From: Aeoliella mucimassa
GTDB lineage: Bacteria; Planctomycetota; Planctomycetia; Pirellulales; Lacipirellulaceae
Assembly: GCF_007748035.1 (NCBI RefSeq)
Contig: NZ_CP036278.1
Span: 5,828,001-5,892,000 of the forward strand
Reading direction: 5' to 3'
DNA length: 64,000 nucleotides
Shown here: piece by piece, positions 19,014 to 28,424 of the stretch
How the letters are laid out: each line of letters begins with the position of its first letter
Numbering within the stretch: the stretch's first letter is position 1
Program-made: the position numbers and the translations under genes
Notes under the pieces: generated by a model
The model's input: only the letters and a program-made list of their open reading frames with translations
What the model was told of the DNA's origin: nothing
Database searches by the model: none

Positions 19014-20420
19014 CTACGGCGACTGTTCGGGGTTCTTCTTTAATTCAAGGCATACCATACGGTCTTCGCCGCGCAGGTAAAGCAGTCCGCGGGCCAACAC
19101 CGGCGCGGTCCAGGCATAAGGCTTCAGCAGTTCCTCGCCGTCGGCATCTTCCAGCAAGTACGACTTCACCAAGTCGTACTTCTCCGGGTTCACCTTCAAA
19201 ATCTGAATGGTGCCATTTTCTGCGAGGCTAATCAGGTGCCCGTCGGCGTAGAGCAGCGAACAGCGGCCAAAAAAGTCCTGGCTCCACTTCACGGTGCCTG
19301 TCGACCACTCGATGCAGCGAGTCTCCGCCCCGTTGGTATGCCGGCCGCTGCTGCCGTACAAATACCCCTCGTGGTAGATGGCCGTGTTCCAATGGAGTTG
19401 CATGGCCTTTTGACGCTTCCGCACGTCGTCTTTCCAGACGATGTCGTACTCGCCGGGCCGCACCCGCAATAGCGAACTGCCCGGGCCGTAGGTTTCGGAG
19501 ATGAAGACCTCGTTGCCCACCACCACCGGCGTCGAGGCATTCACGCTATTAAACATCTTTGCCCGCCAAGGGTACTGGAAGTCGATCTCGCCGGTCCGCG
19601 GATCGAGGGCAACCAGCCCGCCGCGGGCGAAGACGAAACACCATGGCCGGCCATCGATTTCGGCAATCACAGGACTAGCATAGCTGGCCAGTTCGTCCGC
19701 ACATTTCCAAACGACCTTGCCTTGAAACTTGTCGAACGCCACGACCCCGGTGCCGTTCCCGCGCAGCGGGCCCGCTGCGTCGTACACGTCCTCCAAGTCA
19801 TTCGGTGGGCTGCCGCCGACGTGGACAATCAGTAGGTCCCCAAACACCAATGGAGTGCTGCCGACACCGAAGAAGTTCTTCACCACGTCAAACTCTTTGG
19901 ACGTGTCGACCTCCCACAGCAGCTTGCCATCGACCACGGCCGCACAACGCAGCACGCCTTCCTCACTAAACGTGTAGACGCGGGCACCATCCACCACTGG
20001 CGAGCAGCGAGGGCCGTTGTTGTAACCGAGAATATCCTCGTAGCTGGTCGGGTAACGGGCGGTCCAAAGTGGTTCGCCAGTTTCCGCGTTGCGGCAAATC
20101 AAGTGGTCTTCGTCGCCATGGCGGTCGAAGTGAAACAACCGCCCCCGACTAATCGAGGGCCCGCTGTATCCCACCCCGATTGGAGTCTGCCAAACAATGG
20201 GAGGCTCGTCGTCGGGCCAATCGAAATCGAGTCCCGTCTCCTGCGATTTGCCGTCGCCGGTCGGCCCTAAGAAAGTCGGCCAGTCGTGCCCAAACTCACG
20301 CGTCGCCAGGTTCGGCGGCAGCGTCTCTTCCCCCTTCAGCTCGCTCGATACCACCAGCGCGGACATCAGCGGCACGAACAGTAACCAGCGAGGCATTTTC
20401 ACGATTCGTTTGCGCGGCAT
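19014..20420 (-). CDS. Exported PQQ-like beta-propeller protein
   Basis: A 468-residue protein with a signal peptide (PRWLLFVPLMSALVVSSELKG) and repeated WD/PQQ-type blades: DHLICRNAETGEPLWTARYP, VLRCAAVVDGKLLWEVDTS and VVAFDKFQGKVVWKCADE. Planctomycetes carry many such 'outer membrane protein assembly factor BamB-like' or PQQ-like proteins, and most lack enzymatic evidence. The DWPTFLGPTGDGKSQETGL start is the usual planctomycete form ('W..FRGP.G.G.S'). No PQQ ligand set or heme site is evident, so dehydrogenase activity should not be assumed. Translation may start at the ATG at 20396 instead of 20420. Confidence 0.85.
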   Translation of the reverse strand: MPRKRIVKMPRWLLFVPLMSALVVSSELKGEETLPPNLATREFGHDWPTFLGPTGDGKSQETGLDFDWPDDEPPIVWQTPIGVGYSGPSISRGRLFHFDRHGDEDHLICRNAETGEPLWTARYPTSYEDILGYNNGPRCSPVVDGARVYTFSEEGVLRCAAVVDGKLLWEVDTSKEFDVVKNFFGVGSTPLVFGDLLIVHVGGSPPNDLEDVYDAAGPLRGNGTGVVAFDKFQGKVVWKCADELASYASPVIAEIDGRPWCFVFARGGLVALDPRTGEIDFQYPWRAKMFNSVNASTPVVVGNEVFISETYGPGSSLLRVRPGEYDIVWKDDVRKRQKAMQLHWNTAIYHEGYLYGSSGRHTNGAETRCIEWSTGTVKWSQDFFGRCSLLYADGHLISLAENGTIQILKVNPEKYDLVKSYLLEDADGEELLKPYAWTAPVLARGLLYLRGEDRMVCLELKKNPEQSP

Positions 20421-20677
20421 GGGCGGATTAGTCGGGGAAAATAGGTCGGTCCTGCCGGAACAAAGATGCCGACAGTATTGTCAGCAAGAGTATAGCACAC
20501 GGTTTTAAGCCCCCTTGCGGCGCGGGATTGGAGGGTGGGCAAGACGTATTGGTAGCAATTCGCAGTCGCGAACTATCCCGCTTTGCCCCTCTTCAAGTAC
20601 ATTTGGCGAGACGACGCATCGCTGGCCGCGGCATCTAGAGATGTTACCAAGGACGGCGGGTTTTGCAGAAGCGGTTC

Positions 20678-22273
20678 CTATCGCCGTCTCAACAAAGCAA
20701 CACAGCTTACCGCTACAACTAAGAGAATACTTGTGGATGGTTCAGGAATCGGATTGATTTGCGCTAAGAACAATCCCCCTCCACCTTGCTCGAAACTAAG
20801 CAATACTCCAACGGTACCCATTTCGCTGAGTCCAGTCGGAATCCCGGAGGTGCGCAAATCCCTCTGCACGAGTTTGCCCTGCTCCAAGAAGTCAATTGTT
20901 TGTCCCTCAAAGGATACAACCTGCGTCGGCCTATCTGCTGGTTTGAGCCAGTACCCATGCCCAAAATTGGCTGGACCAAATCCAGCCAACCTTGCACTGA
21001 AAAGCACGTCGCCTCGATCATTGATGTATCCGCCTGGTAGGCTGGTGATCGCAGTATCAGTGCCAGGAGCAATGTCGCCGACCTCAACGATTAGAGACGC
21101 ATCCATCGGATCGTCAAGATCGAAAGACATCAATACTCCTCGCGTATTTCCATTCTCCGATTCAAGCGTCGCAGTGACGAGCGCCTTGCCGACGCGATTG
21201 AGGGATGGTGTACCGATGGTCTGGATCGTCTCCCCCTCACCGAAAGGCGAGGGGTCTCCCGTCGCGAGCACTGAGCTCAAGTTGCCCGGCCCTCCGACAA
21301 ACAAAGCATCTCCAACAGGCTGTGACGATGCATCGACGATCCGCGATCGGAACACGACCTCATTGCTGCTGGAGACTTGGGCGAGTTGGTTGATGAACGA
21401 ACCGAAAAACTGCTCTGGGAAGCCTGGAACTGGTGCCCCTTCGGAGGCAACCAGCTGTACGTCTCCCGGGACGCCGGCCCAGATTGCACGTCGACCTGAT
21501 TGTAAACTGTCCGGAACTGCGGCATACCCCGCATCGTTCTTGGAGAACCCGCTTACCAATCCGCCGATCTGGTCGCCAGGCAATCCAGGGGCAGGATCAC
21601 CCTCTCGAAGCAATACCTGCGGATTATTGACAGGTCCAATCCACCAGGAGTTGTCATTATCGGTCGTAATGCCTGGACCATCGAGTGTCCGCCGAAAACT
21701 AACGATTCCACCATCCGAGATGGAGACGCCTACCGATCCAGGCGAGATCGAAATCCCAGGCGCCAGTCCCGGGGCTTGTTCGTCTGTGCTGAGCACGATT
21801 GTCTTGCTCTCCCCATCAATCACGACAATGTCCTGATCGGCACCACGCTCCGACACAAGGGTGACTTGCCCAAGTGAGTTTATAAATCCCGATCCCTGGT
21901 TGTAAAAACTCTCATACTCTGCGCCAGGGCCTGCCAGCGCGATTGGCCGGGATCCCAGAACGTCGTACACCCAAATCCCCTCTTGTCCGTTCGATAGATC
22001 TGCCTGCCATGTAAGGCGACCATCACTGCTGGATCGACTCCAGATTGGGTAACTCGTGTAAACCACATCCTCAAGGCCCGCAGCTGCATCGCCGACCAAT
22101 GCAATTGGAGTGAGCAGCACCGGAACGTCTGCAGTAGCTAGGCGTGCCAGAAAGCACGTCAATAACCCTGCAATCACAACAGCTTCTATGGAGTCTTTCA
22201 GGTACAAGGAGGATCGAGTCATCCAGCCACATCGATGTGCGAACATGAGATCAAGCACCTGTCTTTGGTACAT
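20678..22273 (-). CDS. PEP-CTERM protein with NxxGxxAF-like repeats
   Basis: A 531-residue surface or secreted protein. An N-terminal hydrophobic segment (AVVIAGLLTCFLARLATA) serves as a signal peptide. The middle is built of repeated beta-type units such as INSLGQVTLVS, INQLAQVSSSNEVVFRS, LNRVGKALVTA and INDRGDVLFSARL, resembling the 'choice-of-anchor tandem repeat NxxGxxAF' proteins. The C-terminus PIPEPSTSILLVVAVSCVAL followed by LRRR is a classic PEP-CTERM sorting signal, cleaved by an exosortase encoded elsewhere. The exact start is uncertain; ATGs at 22273, 22246 and 22222 are possible and none has a strong ribosome site. Confidence 0.85.
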   Translation of the reverse strand: MYQRQVLDLMFAHRCGWMTRSSLYLKDSIEAVVIAGLLTCFLARLATADVPVLLTPIALVGDAAAGLEDVVYTSYPIWSRSSSDGRLTWQADLSNGQEGIWVYDVLGSRPIALAGPGAEYESFYNQGSGFINSLGQVTLVSERGADQDIVVIDGESKTIVLSTDEQAPGLAPGISISPGSVGVSISDGGIVSFRRTLDGPGITTDNDNSWWIGPVNNPQVLLREGDPAPGLPGDQIGGLVSGFSKNDAGYAAVPDSLQSGRRAIWAGVPGDVQLVASEGAPVPGFPEQFFGSFINQLAQVSSSNEVVFRSRIVDASSQPVGDALFVGGPGNLSSVLATGDPSPFGEGETIQTIGTPSLNRVGKALVTATLESENGNTRGVLMSFDLDDPMDASLIVEVGDIAPGTDTAITSLPGGYINDRGDVLFSARLAGFGPANFGHGYWLKPADRPTQVVSFEGQTIDFLEQGKLVQRDLRTSGIPTGLSEMGTVGVLLSFEQGGGGLFLAQINPIPEPSTSILLVVAVSCVALLRRR

Positions 22274-22559
22274 TCAACCGAAGAAGTGACACTTCATTGC
22301 TAGACGGAACAGACTCTACGAATAGTCGCCAAACCAACCACGGGTAACCCTCCAGCAGTAAAGGGCTATCGGGGAAGCGATGAAACTAGCATACCAGATC
22401 GATACACACAAGATAACAGTTTCTCTGGAAAAACACCTTTGGAAACCTCTCAGCGATTCCACCTTCCAACGGGAGCAAGTCGCGTAATTAATCAACTTCG
22501 GAGGCATCATGTGATCGCTCCGGGCGTCCAATCCGCCACGCTCGAACCACCCGCGGCAG

Positions 22560-23420
22560 GTTCACTTCATCGACAAGTCGCTAAGGGTGAGCATCGCGGA
22601 CGGCACCTATTTGATGGCATCGGTAGTTATTAGTAAAATCGAATCCGATGACTGCCACTTGATAATGACATGTGGCGAATGGAAACTTTAATCGACTGCG
22701 GAAGACTGGTTTGACGTTTTCTGCGTTGTTCGACGTGAATTTGAAACACTAGAACTATTCCCTGCGTGTTGCGGCGCACATCTCCACGCATTTCCGTTCG
22801 GCGAACACGATGGACTTTGACACCAATCTGCATCTGTAAGCGACCAATCTGCGGCTGCAATTTTCTTGCGGGCCGAGGGGTGCAATGGTGCGAAACATCT
22901 TTCTGTACTACTCGCACGGTGCAAGGCAATTAACGCAAACAAGGATCTAAATCGGTTCGAGGAAGCACTACTTGGATTCGGTGCGATGACAATGGGTGAC
23001 ATTGTTGGCGAAAGTGGATTTGATTCGGCAGACTCCCTTCATGTGTCGATCTTGCAATGGATTATGCAAACTACTTTATGCCGAAATATTAATGTGGCTG
23101 GCCACTCTATTCATGGATTGGGAAATCTTCGAGCAAGACTTCCTGAGGCCATCGAACATCTCTGCGGTATCGTGAATTCGGCTCGTCGAAACGACGAGCA
23201 CGAACATGTGTCGCTACGTGCTACTGCATTACGGATCCTGCGACGGCTAGACCCCGTGATTGCTGCCGAGTTCGTTGGCACCCCCGCGTTCGACGAATAT
23301 GCTCACGCTGTCGAGCATTGGTTGGAAACGGACGCTTCAAAGAACACCGAGACCCGGCTTGAATTGCAAAACGAAAGCGAGTGGTTGACGGAGGTGACGA
23401 ATCGACGAACCAAGCCATAA
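22560..23420 (+). pseudogene. Decayed gene with two in-frame stop codons (unknown protein family)
   Basis: One reading frame looks like coding sequence across 22560-23420 but is broken by TAA at 22689-22691 and TGA at 22818-22820. It begins VHFIDKSLRVSIADGTYLMA and reads up to CGEWKL, where the TAA falls. It resumes STAEDWFDVFCVVRREFETL to EHDGL, where the TGA falls. It then continues HQSASVSDQSAAAIFLRAEG to a stop at 23420. The third part is helical (LHVSILQWIMQTTLCRNINV, LRATALRILRRLDPVIAAEF) and could be translated alone from the TTG at 22866 as 184 residues. No shift of frame is needed, so decay appears to be by substitutions. No clear start was found upstream; 22274-22559 holds nothing else I can support. 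Confidence 0.6.
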
Positions 23421-23600
23421 ACCCAAGTCGCCGATCTCGCGTTTTCTTGCATACACATCACCCTCGTGCAGTTCGGCCTGCTCCTTCGCTGCTGCGGTCG
23501 AACCAACCGCTGTCTCATTCCTACAGCGACAAGTCTCTGAGGTAGAGATTTTCTTACACCACCTCCAGCAGTTACAAACTCCCCCGACTTGCCGCGCTGG

Positions 23601-24152
23601 TTACGGTTTGCTCGCAGACACAGGCTCGGCGATACCAGATCGACTCCAGGCATTTGGCCGAGGTGCAATTGTCTCACTAGCAGTCGGTACGTAGAGCACA
23701 AGTGTGGTTCCATGCAGTCCGGCTTTTAAGCGATCAATTCCTTCGTAGGTTAGCCGCGAGTTGTAGATTTCGATTTCCCGGACCGCTTCGAACTTGAGCA
23801 AGATATCGATGTAGCGATCGTCTGGCTGATCGCTGATCGAACTGCCATTTAACGAGATGCAATCGACTCGATGAAACACATCGCCCCATGCGGAGTGTCG
23901 CCAACTCTCGGGGACGAACCAGGGTCCCGCCCAGCGAAGCTGTACCTTCGCCGGGGCAGTGAAGTAACGATCGAATTGAAAGCCATAACTCACATGGACA
24001 TCACCAAACGTTTCCAAATCCAACGCGTCGATGGCGGCTAGCTCTTGCGCCCGAATTGTTGCCGAGTGCCGATACCAGGCCGCCAGCGAAGCGACCAGGG
24101 TGAGGAGCAGCAGCAGGTGCCAGAGACGAAAACGCAAGAGTCGTCGAACCAC
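23601..24152 (-). CDS. Small membrane-anchored protein, LRR-like remnant, planctomycete type
   Basis: A 183-residue protein. The N-terminus VRRLLRFRLWHLLLLLTLVA is a basic-plus-hydrophobic anchor typical of many planctomycete proteins ('RFRLR.LLLLLTLVA'). The rest is soluble, and residues 95-150 (VDCISLNGSSISDQPDDRYI, REIEIYNSRLTYEGIDRLK) look like one or two leucine-rich repeats. No catalytic motif is seen. Function is unknown. Confidence 0.72.
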   Translation of the reverse strand: MVRRLLRFRLWHLLLLLTLVASLAAWYRHSATIRAQELAAIDALDLETFGDVHVSYGFQFDRYFTAPAKVQLRWAGPWFVPESWRHSAWGDVFHRVDCISLNGSSISDQPDDRYIDILLKFEAVREIEIYNSRLTYEGIDRLKAGLHGTTLVLYVPTASETIAPRPNAWSRSGIAEPVSASKP

Positions 24153-24599
24153 GCTTCCCCCCTCCAGATGGTTGGATTCCAGAACGACGCGGCGCTGACA
24201 AATGCCTGGCGAATGCTCTGGATTTTGCTTGATTTTGGCCGGCGATCTGCTCTAATAAAAGCATGTACACGCATTCACTATCGCTGTTTGGTAATATAGC
24301 GGACCTCCGGTCTCTTTCAAACGCTCGTCCCCTTGCGGGCGGGTGGGGGCTTTTGCTGGCGATTCTGCCCCCACCCCGGGGGCAGCGATTTCGACTTAGG
24401 TCGCGAGCAACCTGCGCAAGTCGTGCAGTTGCCAGCACTTACCGCTCGTGCGATCGGCGTAAGAATAGCCCCCACCGATCGTATTTCGGCAAATGGGGGC
24501 ATAACGAGTGGGGGCAAAACGCTTCGCGCAACGCGCGGCAATACGCTTCACTCCGCGCAACAACGCTGGCAAATCGGTGCAGGCGTTTCGTGCTGCGGC
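24153..24599. other. Noncoding region with G-tract hairpins
   Basis: No gene supported in this 447-bp stretch. It contains two inverted pairs of G/C tracts: GGTGGGGGC at 24342-24350 with GCCCCCACC at 24367-24375 (9-bp stem, 16-base loop), and GCCCCCAC at 24468-24475 with GTGGGGGC at 24508-24515. Additional GGGGGC boxes occur at 24379-24383 and 24494-24500. Being downstream of the radical SAM gene on the minus strand, the hairpins could end its transcript, although no T run follows them. Confidence 0.5.
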
Positions 24600-25907
24600 T
24601 TAGGTGTAGCGAACCCCTTGGTGCTCGGGCTCGAAGAACGCCGGCAGCAAGCTATCGACTCGCATTAGTCCTTCGCGAGTAAGCCGCACGCGATCTTCAT
24701 CAAGCAGGGCCAGGCCTTCGGCGACGTACTTTTGCCAGACGTCGTTCCAGTGTTCCACGATATTTACCTGGTACTTGTTCGAGAAGTAGCTCGGATCGAG
24801 CCAGCCCTTCTTGAGCTGCAGCACCATTTCGCGAACCAGCGCCTGATGCGGGGTGATGCGAAGCGCGCGGCCGATCGGCAGTTCGCCGTCGTCGCTATCG
24901 GCTTTCAGCCGCCCGGTGTAGGTGCCCCACTCCGGCTCGTTCTGATAGTGCACGCCCGACACATGGCCGAAGCTGGCGATGCCGGTCGCGAGCAAATCGC
25001 TTCCACGCCACAGGTTGTCGCGGTAGCTGAACTCGACGCCCGGCTTCACCATCGTGTACGCGCTCGAAGTCACGTAGCCGGCCGTAGCGAGTGGGTCGAA
25101 CGCCCAGGCGAGCCACTCCCGCTTGGTCTCCCAGTCGGCCACCGGCGACTCGATGTTGCCGCCGAGGATGTCCTTGGAGTACTCCGTGTTGTACGGCAGC
25201 TCCATTTGATAAATGGTGACGCTGTCGGGGTCCATTTCAATGGCCTTATGCACCGCGTCTTGCCACTTCTCGGTGGTGTCACCAACCATCCCGCTAATGA
25301 GGTCAATATTAACGCTATCGAATCCAGCTTCCTGAATCCAAGGCCAGGCCCGAAAGATCTCGGGCGACTGGTGGGCGCGGCCGTTGGCTTCGAGAATCGC
25401 GTCGTCGAAGTGCTCGACCCCCAGGCTCAATCGGGTGACGCCGATCTCCTTGAGGGTTTGCACCTTGGCTTCGGAGAGCGTGCCAGGTTCGCACTCGAAG
25501 GTGACCTCCTCGGCCAGGCTCCAATCGATGTTCGCCCGCAAGCGGTCGACCAATCGATGCAACTGACGACTCGAAAGGAACGACGGGGTGCCGCCGCCGA
25601 AGTAGACAAACCGGAACGGCCGCCCACCCATGACCGGCAACTTGCTTACCAATTCGATTTCGCGCGAGAGCGCGGCCAGGTACTCTTCGACCTCGCCGGC
25701 GTTCTTCTCGGTAAACACTTTGAAGTAGCAGAACTTGCAACGCTTGCGACAGAACGGAATGTGCAAATACAGCCCAAGCGGCACCTCGACCGGCGGCGAC
25801 TCGAGCGCCTGCAGGGCGTCGCCCACGTTGTCTCGCGACCATTGCGAGAAGGGTGGGTAGTTGCTGATGAAGTAGGAACCGACTTCGGTTTTGGTGGATT
25901 CAGACAT
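24600..25907 (-). CDS. HemN/HemW-like radical SAM protein
   Basis: A 435-residue radical SAM enzyme. The cluster motif is C53-x3-C57-x2-C60 in IPFCRKRCKFCYFKV, and the SAM-binding glycines follow in VYFGGGTPSFLS, with TFECEPGTLSE and GVTRLSLGVEHFDD as in HemN-family proteins. A C-terminal 'HemN_C'-like winged segment is present (LTREGLMRVDSLLPAFFEPE). True coproporphyrinogen oxidases and the heme chaperone HemW share this layout, so the name alone does not tell the reaction. Context argues for a tailoring role: it is the last gene of a six-gene block with acyl-activating, aldehyde-forming and alcohol-forming enzymes. It starts 60 bp after the PQQ-like gene. Confidence 0.85.
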   Translation of the reverse strand: MSESTKTEVGSYFISNYPPFSQWSRDNVGDALQALESPPVEVPLGLYLHIPFCRKRCKFCYFKVFTEKNAGEVEEYLAALSREIELVSKLPVMGGRPFRFVYFGGGTPSFLSSRQLHRLVDRLRANIDWSLAEEVTFECEPGTLSEAKVQTLKEIGVTRLSLGVEHFDDAILEANGRAHQSPEIFRAWPWIQEAGFDSVNIDLISGMVGDTTEKWQDAVHKAIEMDPDSVTIYQMELPYNTEYSKDILGGNIESPVADWETKREWLAWAFDPLATAGYVTSSAYTMVKPGVEFSYRDNLWRGSDLLATGIASFGHVSGVHYQNEPEWGTYTGRLKADSDDGELPIGRALRITPHQALVREMVLQLKKGWLDPSYFSNKYQVNIVEHWNDVWQKYVAEGLALLDEDRVRLTREGLMRVDSLLPAFFEPEHQGVRYT

Positions 25908-25967
25908 ATTGTTTTTCGTAGCCGCTAATTGATGAAACAGATCGCGGAGAATTGTTAGATGCGTGAT

Positions 25968-27122
25968 TTACTTCTGCTCGCCGAAGCAAAACAGGATGCC
26001 GCCGGTGTTGCCGATCAGCAGCTTGCCATCGACCACCGTCGGCGAGGCGACAAAGTTATTGCCGGCGTCGAACTGCCAGGTCTCTTCGCCCGATTCCAGG
26101 TCGATGAGGTGCAGCTTGCCACGCTGGGTGGCAGCCACCGCGACGCTGCCGGCGATCACCGGCGAGCTATCGACCCGCGTTCGAGTGGGAAAGGTCCAAG
26201 CCGACTTGCCGGTGGTCACGTCGATGGCAAACACCGCTTTGCCTTGGCTGCCGTAGATAGCGAGCTTGTCGCTCACCGCCGCGGCGGTGCGGATGCCCTG
26301 GCGTCGGCGGCGGTCGACGTACTTCCACAGCACTTCAAAGGGAGACTTGCCGGTGTCTATCGCGAAGAAGCTGCCTTCTTCGGTACCAAAATAAATCCGC
26401 GAGCCAATCGCGGCCGGCGTGCATCCGGTCGGGCCATCGATCTCCAGAGAGTCGACCTCCTTGAAGGTCTCGATGTCGATCGCGTGCAGCTTGCTGTCGC
26501 AACCGGCCAGCATCGCGCGACCGTCGACAATGGTCGGCGTGCAGCGAAGCGGCGCGTCGATCACGAACTCGCCGATTTGCTTGCCGGTGTCGGCTTCGTG
26601 CTTGGTAAAGTGGCCCGACTCGGTGGTCGCCAGCACTTTGCCTTGGTGAACCATCGGGCCGGCCATCAGCTCGGCCGAGAGTTCCACTTGCCACCGCTCG
26701 GTGCCGTCGGCCATGGCCAGGCAGCGGAGCACTCCGTTGTAGTCGCCGACGAACAGGTGATCGCCGTCGATGGCGGCCGCGGAGAGAAAGCCGGAGTCGT
26801 CGAACGCTTTGGTCCAAACCGCTTTGCCAGTCTCGATGTTCACCGCATGGAAGGTGCCATTCACATCGCCGAGGTAAGCAATGCCATCCTTCACCACCGC
26901 GGTGGCTTCGAAGCCGGTATCAGGCGCTTCGTAACGCCAAAGCTCGGTTGGCTTCGGCGTGAGCGGAGATGCAGCGACGCCGTTCGAGGCGGCGGTACCG
27001 CGGGCGTACAACCAGTCGTCGGCCTGGCAAGCCGTCGATACGAACAGCCCCACGCACAACAGTAGCGAGCAACGAATGACGATTGTAAACCTCTCCGTGT
27101 TACCAGGCTGCTTCATAAACAT
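25968..27122 (-). CDS. Exported PQQ-like beta-propeller protein in the reductase cluster
   Basis: A 384-residue protein with a signal peptide (FTIVIRCSLLLCVGLFVSTA) and a beta-propeller of PQQ-like blades, for example FHAVNIETGKAVWTKAFDD, LRCLAMADGTERWQVELS and LHLIDLESGEETWQFDAG. A lipoprotein reading at STAC is possible but lacks the usual Leu at -3. Its first codons overlap the last 23 bp of the iron-type alcohol dehydrogenase gene, so translation is likely coupled. An exported propeller in an otherwise cytosolic metabolic cluster is odd; it might bind or display the product, or simply be cotranscribed. Confidence 0.85.
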   Translation of the reverse strand: MFMKQPGNTERFTIVIRCSLLLCVGLFVSTACQADDWLYARGTAASNGVAASPLTPKPTELWRYEAPDTGFEATAVVKDGIAYLGDVNGTFHAVNIETGKAVWTKAFDDSGFLSAAAIDGDHLFVGDYNGVLRCLAMADGTERWQVELSAELMAGPMVHQGKVLATTESGHFTKHEADTGKQIGEFVIDAPLRCTPTIVDGRAMLAGCDSKLHAIDIETFKEVDSLEIDGPTGCTPAAIGSRIYFGTEEGSFFAIDTGKSPFEVLWKYVDRRRRQGIRTAAAVSDKLAIYGSQGKAVFAIDVTTGKSAWTFPTRTRVDSSPVIAGSVAVAATQRGKLHLIDLESGEETWQFDAGNNFVASPTVVDGKLLIGNTGGILFCFGEQK

Positions 27123-28212
27123 GCAGGTAATCCTCTTGGCTCATCTCCACAGGATTGAACGTACCGGTCCATTGCTCGGTAGCCGCGGCAGCGAGTTCGG
27201 CAAGCCGCGCGCGGTCGACTCCACACTCACTCAGTGTACCCGCCAGCCCTGCTTGCTGTCGAAGTTGCGAGACGAGATCGGCCAAATCCTCGGGGGATTG
27301 GCCAGTAAGTTCGCGATACCAGTCTCCGACACTTTGGCCGTTGCGACGTATTATATGCGGCAGCATCAAGCCGACCGCTTCGCCGTGAACCACGTTGTAT
27401 TCCGCGGTCAAAGGGTTTGCCGAAGCATGGGCCGAGCCGAGCATCGAGTTCTCGATCGCCAGCCCGGCGAACATCGCGCCGAGTTGCATGTTGCTCCGCG
27501 CACCCAAGTTTTGCGGTTCGGCCAGCACCACGGCAAACGCGGGAGCGAGCAGCGCCCACGCTTCGCGACTGTAGGCCAGCGACATCGCGTTGCGACGCTT
27601 GGTGACAAACGTCTCGAGCGTGTGGGCAATCGCGTCCATGCCGGTGAGTGCGGTCACGCGGGCGGGCTGGGTGATGGTGAGTTCGGGGTCGAGTACTGCG
27701 ATGCGAAACGCGGCCCGCTTGTCGCCGCAGGCCATTTTCACGTGGGTCTCGGCATCGGAGATCAGCGCGAACGATTGGGTTTCGCTACCAGTGCCGGCGG
27801 TGGTCGGCACGGCGATCATCGGCAGCATGTCGGCCGTGGCCTTGCCGACGCCCCAATAGTCCTGCATCCGCCCGCCGCACGAGTAGACGAAATTGATTCC
27901 CTTCGCGCAGTCCATGCTGCTACCGCCGCCGATGGCGATGATGGCCTCGGGGCGATACTCGCGGGCGTGGGCGACGCCAGCTTCCACGTTGGTGGTCGTG
28001 GGATTCTCCTGCACTCCGTCGAACAGCTCGCCATAAACGCCCGCCTCGGCCAGCGACGCGAAACAACGCTCCGTATGCCCAGCGGCAATGATGCCGGCGT
28101 CCGAAACCAGCAGCACCCGCTGCACGCTCAACGAAGCAGCCAGCCCGCCCAACTCGGCCAACCGGCCAGGGCCAAAAACAATTCGCGTAGGGCAATGAAA
28201 ATCAAAGGCCAT
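27100..28212 (-). CDS. Iron-containing (group III) alcohol dehydrogenase
   Basis: A 370-residue NAD(P)-dependent alcohol dehydrogenase. The nucleotide-binding GGGSSMDCAKG and the PTTAGTGSETQSFALI stretch are typical. Metal ligands are expected in GMDAIAHTLE, GSAHASANPLTAEY and NVVHGEAVGLMLPH, where the Asp/His set is visible. The start MAFDFHCPTRIVFGPGRLAEL is standard for the family. It probably reduces the aldehyde made by the neighbouring aldehyde-dehydrogenase-fold enzyme, or runs the reverse way. It overlaps the next gene downstream by 23 bp and is separated from the upstream gene by 212 bp. Confidence 0.93.
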   Translation of the reverse strand: MAFDFHCPTRIVFGPGRLAELGGLAASLSVQRVLLVSDAGIIAAGHTERCFASLAEAGVYGELFDGVQENPTTTNVEAGVAHAREYRPEAIIAIGGGSSMDCAKGINFVYSCGGRMQDYWGVGKATADMLPMIAVPTTAGTGSETQSFALISDAETHVKMACGDKRAAFRIAVLDPELTITQPARVTALTGMDAIAHTLETFVTKRRNAMSLAYSREAWALLAPAFAVVLAEPQNLGARSNMQLGAMFAGLAIENSMLGSAHASANPLTAEYNVVHGEAVGLMLPHIIRRNGQSVGDWYRELTGQSPEDLADLVSQLRQQAGLAGTLSECGVDRARLAELAAAATEQWTGTFNPVEMSQEDYLHVYEAAW

Positions 28213-28338
28213 GGAACTTGCCGTTGATAAAAGGTGGGACGGCCGGGGGGAGGATCGCAGTGTTGGAGGTTAGAGGCGAAGTAATTCAGATTAACGAGGG
28301 TACGATGTACAAGTCAAAGCAAGTGAGGAAACCAACAT

Positions 28339-28362
28339 CCCCCTCCCCGCAAGCGGGAGGGG
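28339..28362. repeat. GC-rich inverted repeat between two cluster genes
   Basis: CCCCTCCCCGC and GCGGGAGGGG pair with one bulged C around an AA loop. It lies in the 212-bp gap between the aldehyde-dehydrogenase-fold gene and the alcohol dehydrogenase gene. It could attenuate transcription or be a dispersed intergenic repeat; there is no T run on the minus strand. Confidence 0.5.
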
Positions 28363-28424
28363 AATTGGGCGGTTCGCAAGGCGAGCATGGAAAGCCCACT
28401 GCTCGCTTTACTAGTTACGGTCAT

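Noticed and set aside
20583-21836. 417-codon plus-strand frame opposite the first PEP-CTERM gene
   Set aside because: The minus-strand frame has a signal peptide, repeats and sorting signal; this one has Ser/Pro-rich low-complexity composition.
24732-28227. Long plus-strand open frames opposite the radical SAM, beta-propeller and alcohol dehydrogenase genes
   Set aside because: All three opposite genes have clear family motifs; these frames have none and no ribosome sites.
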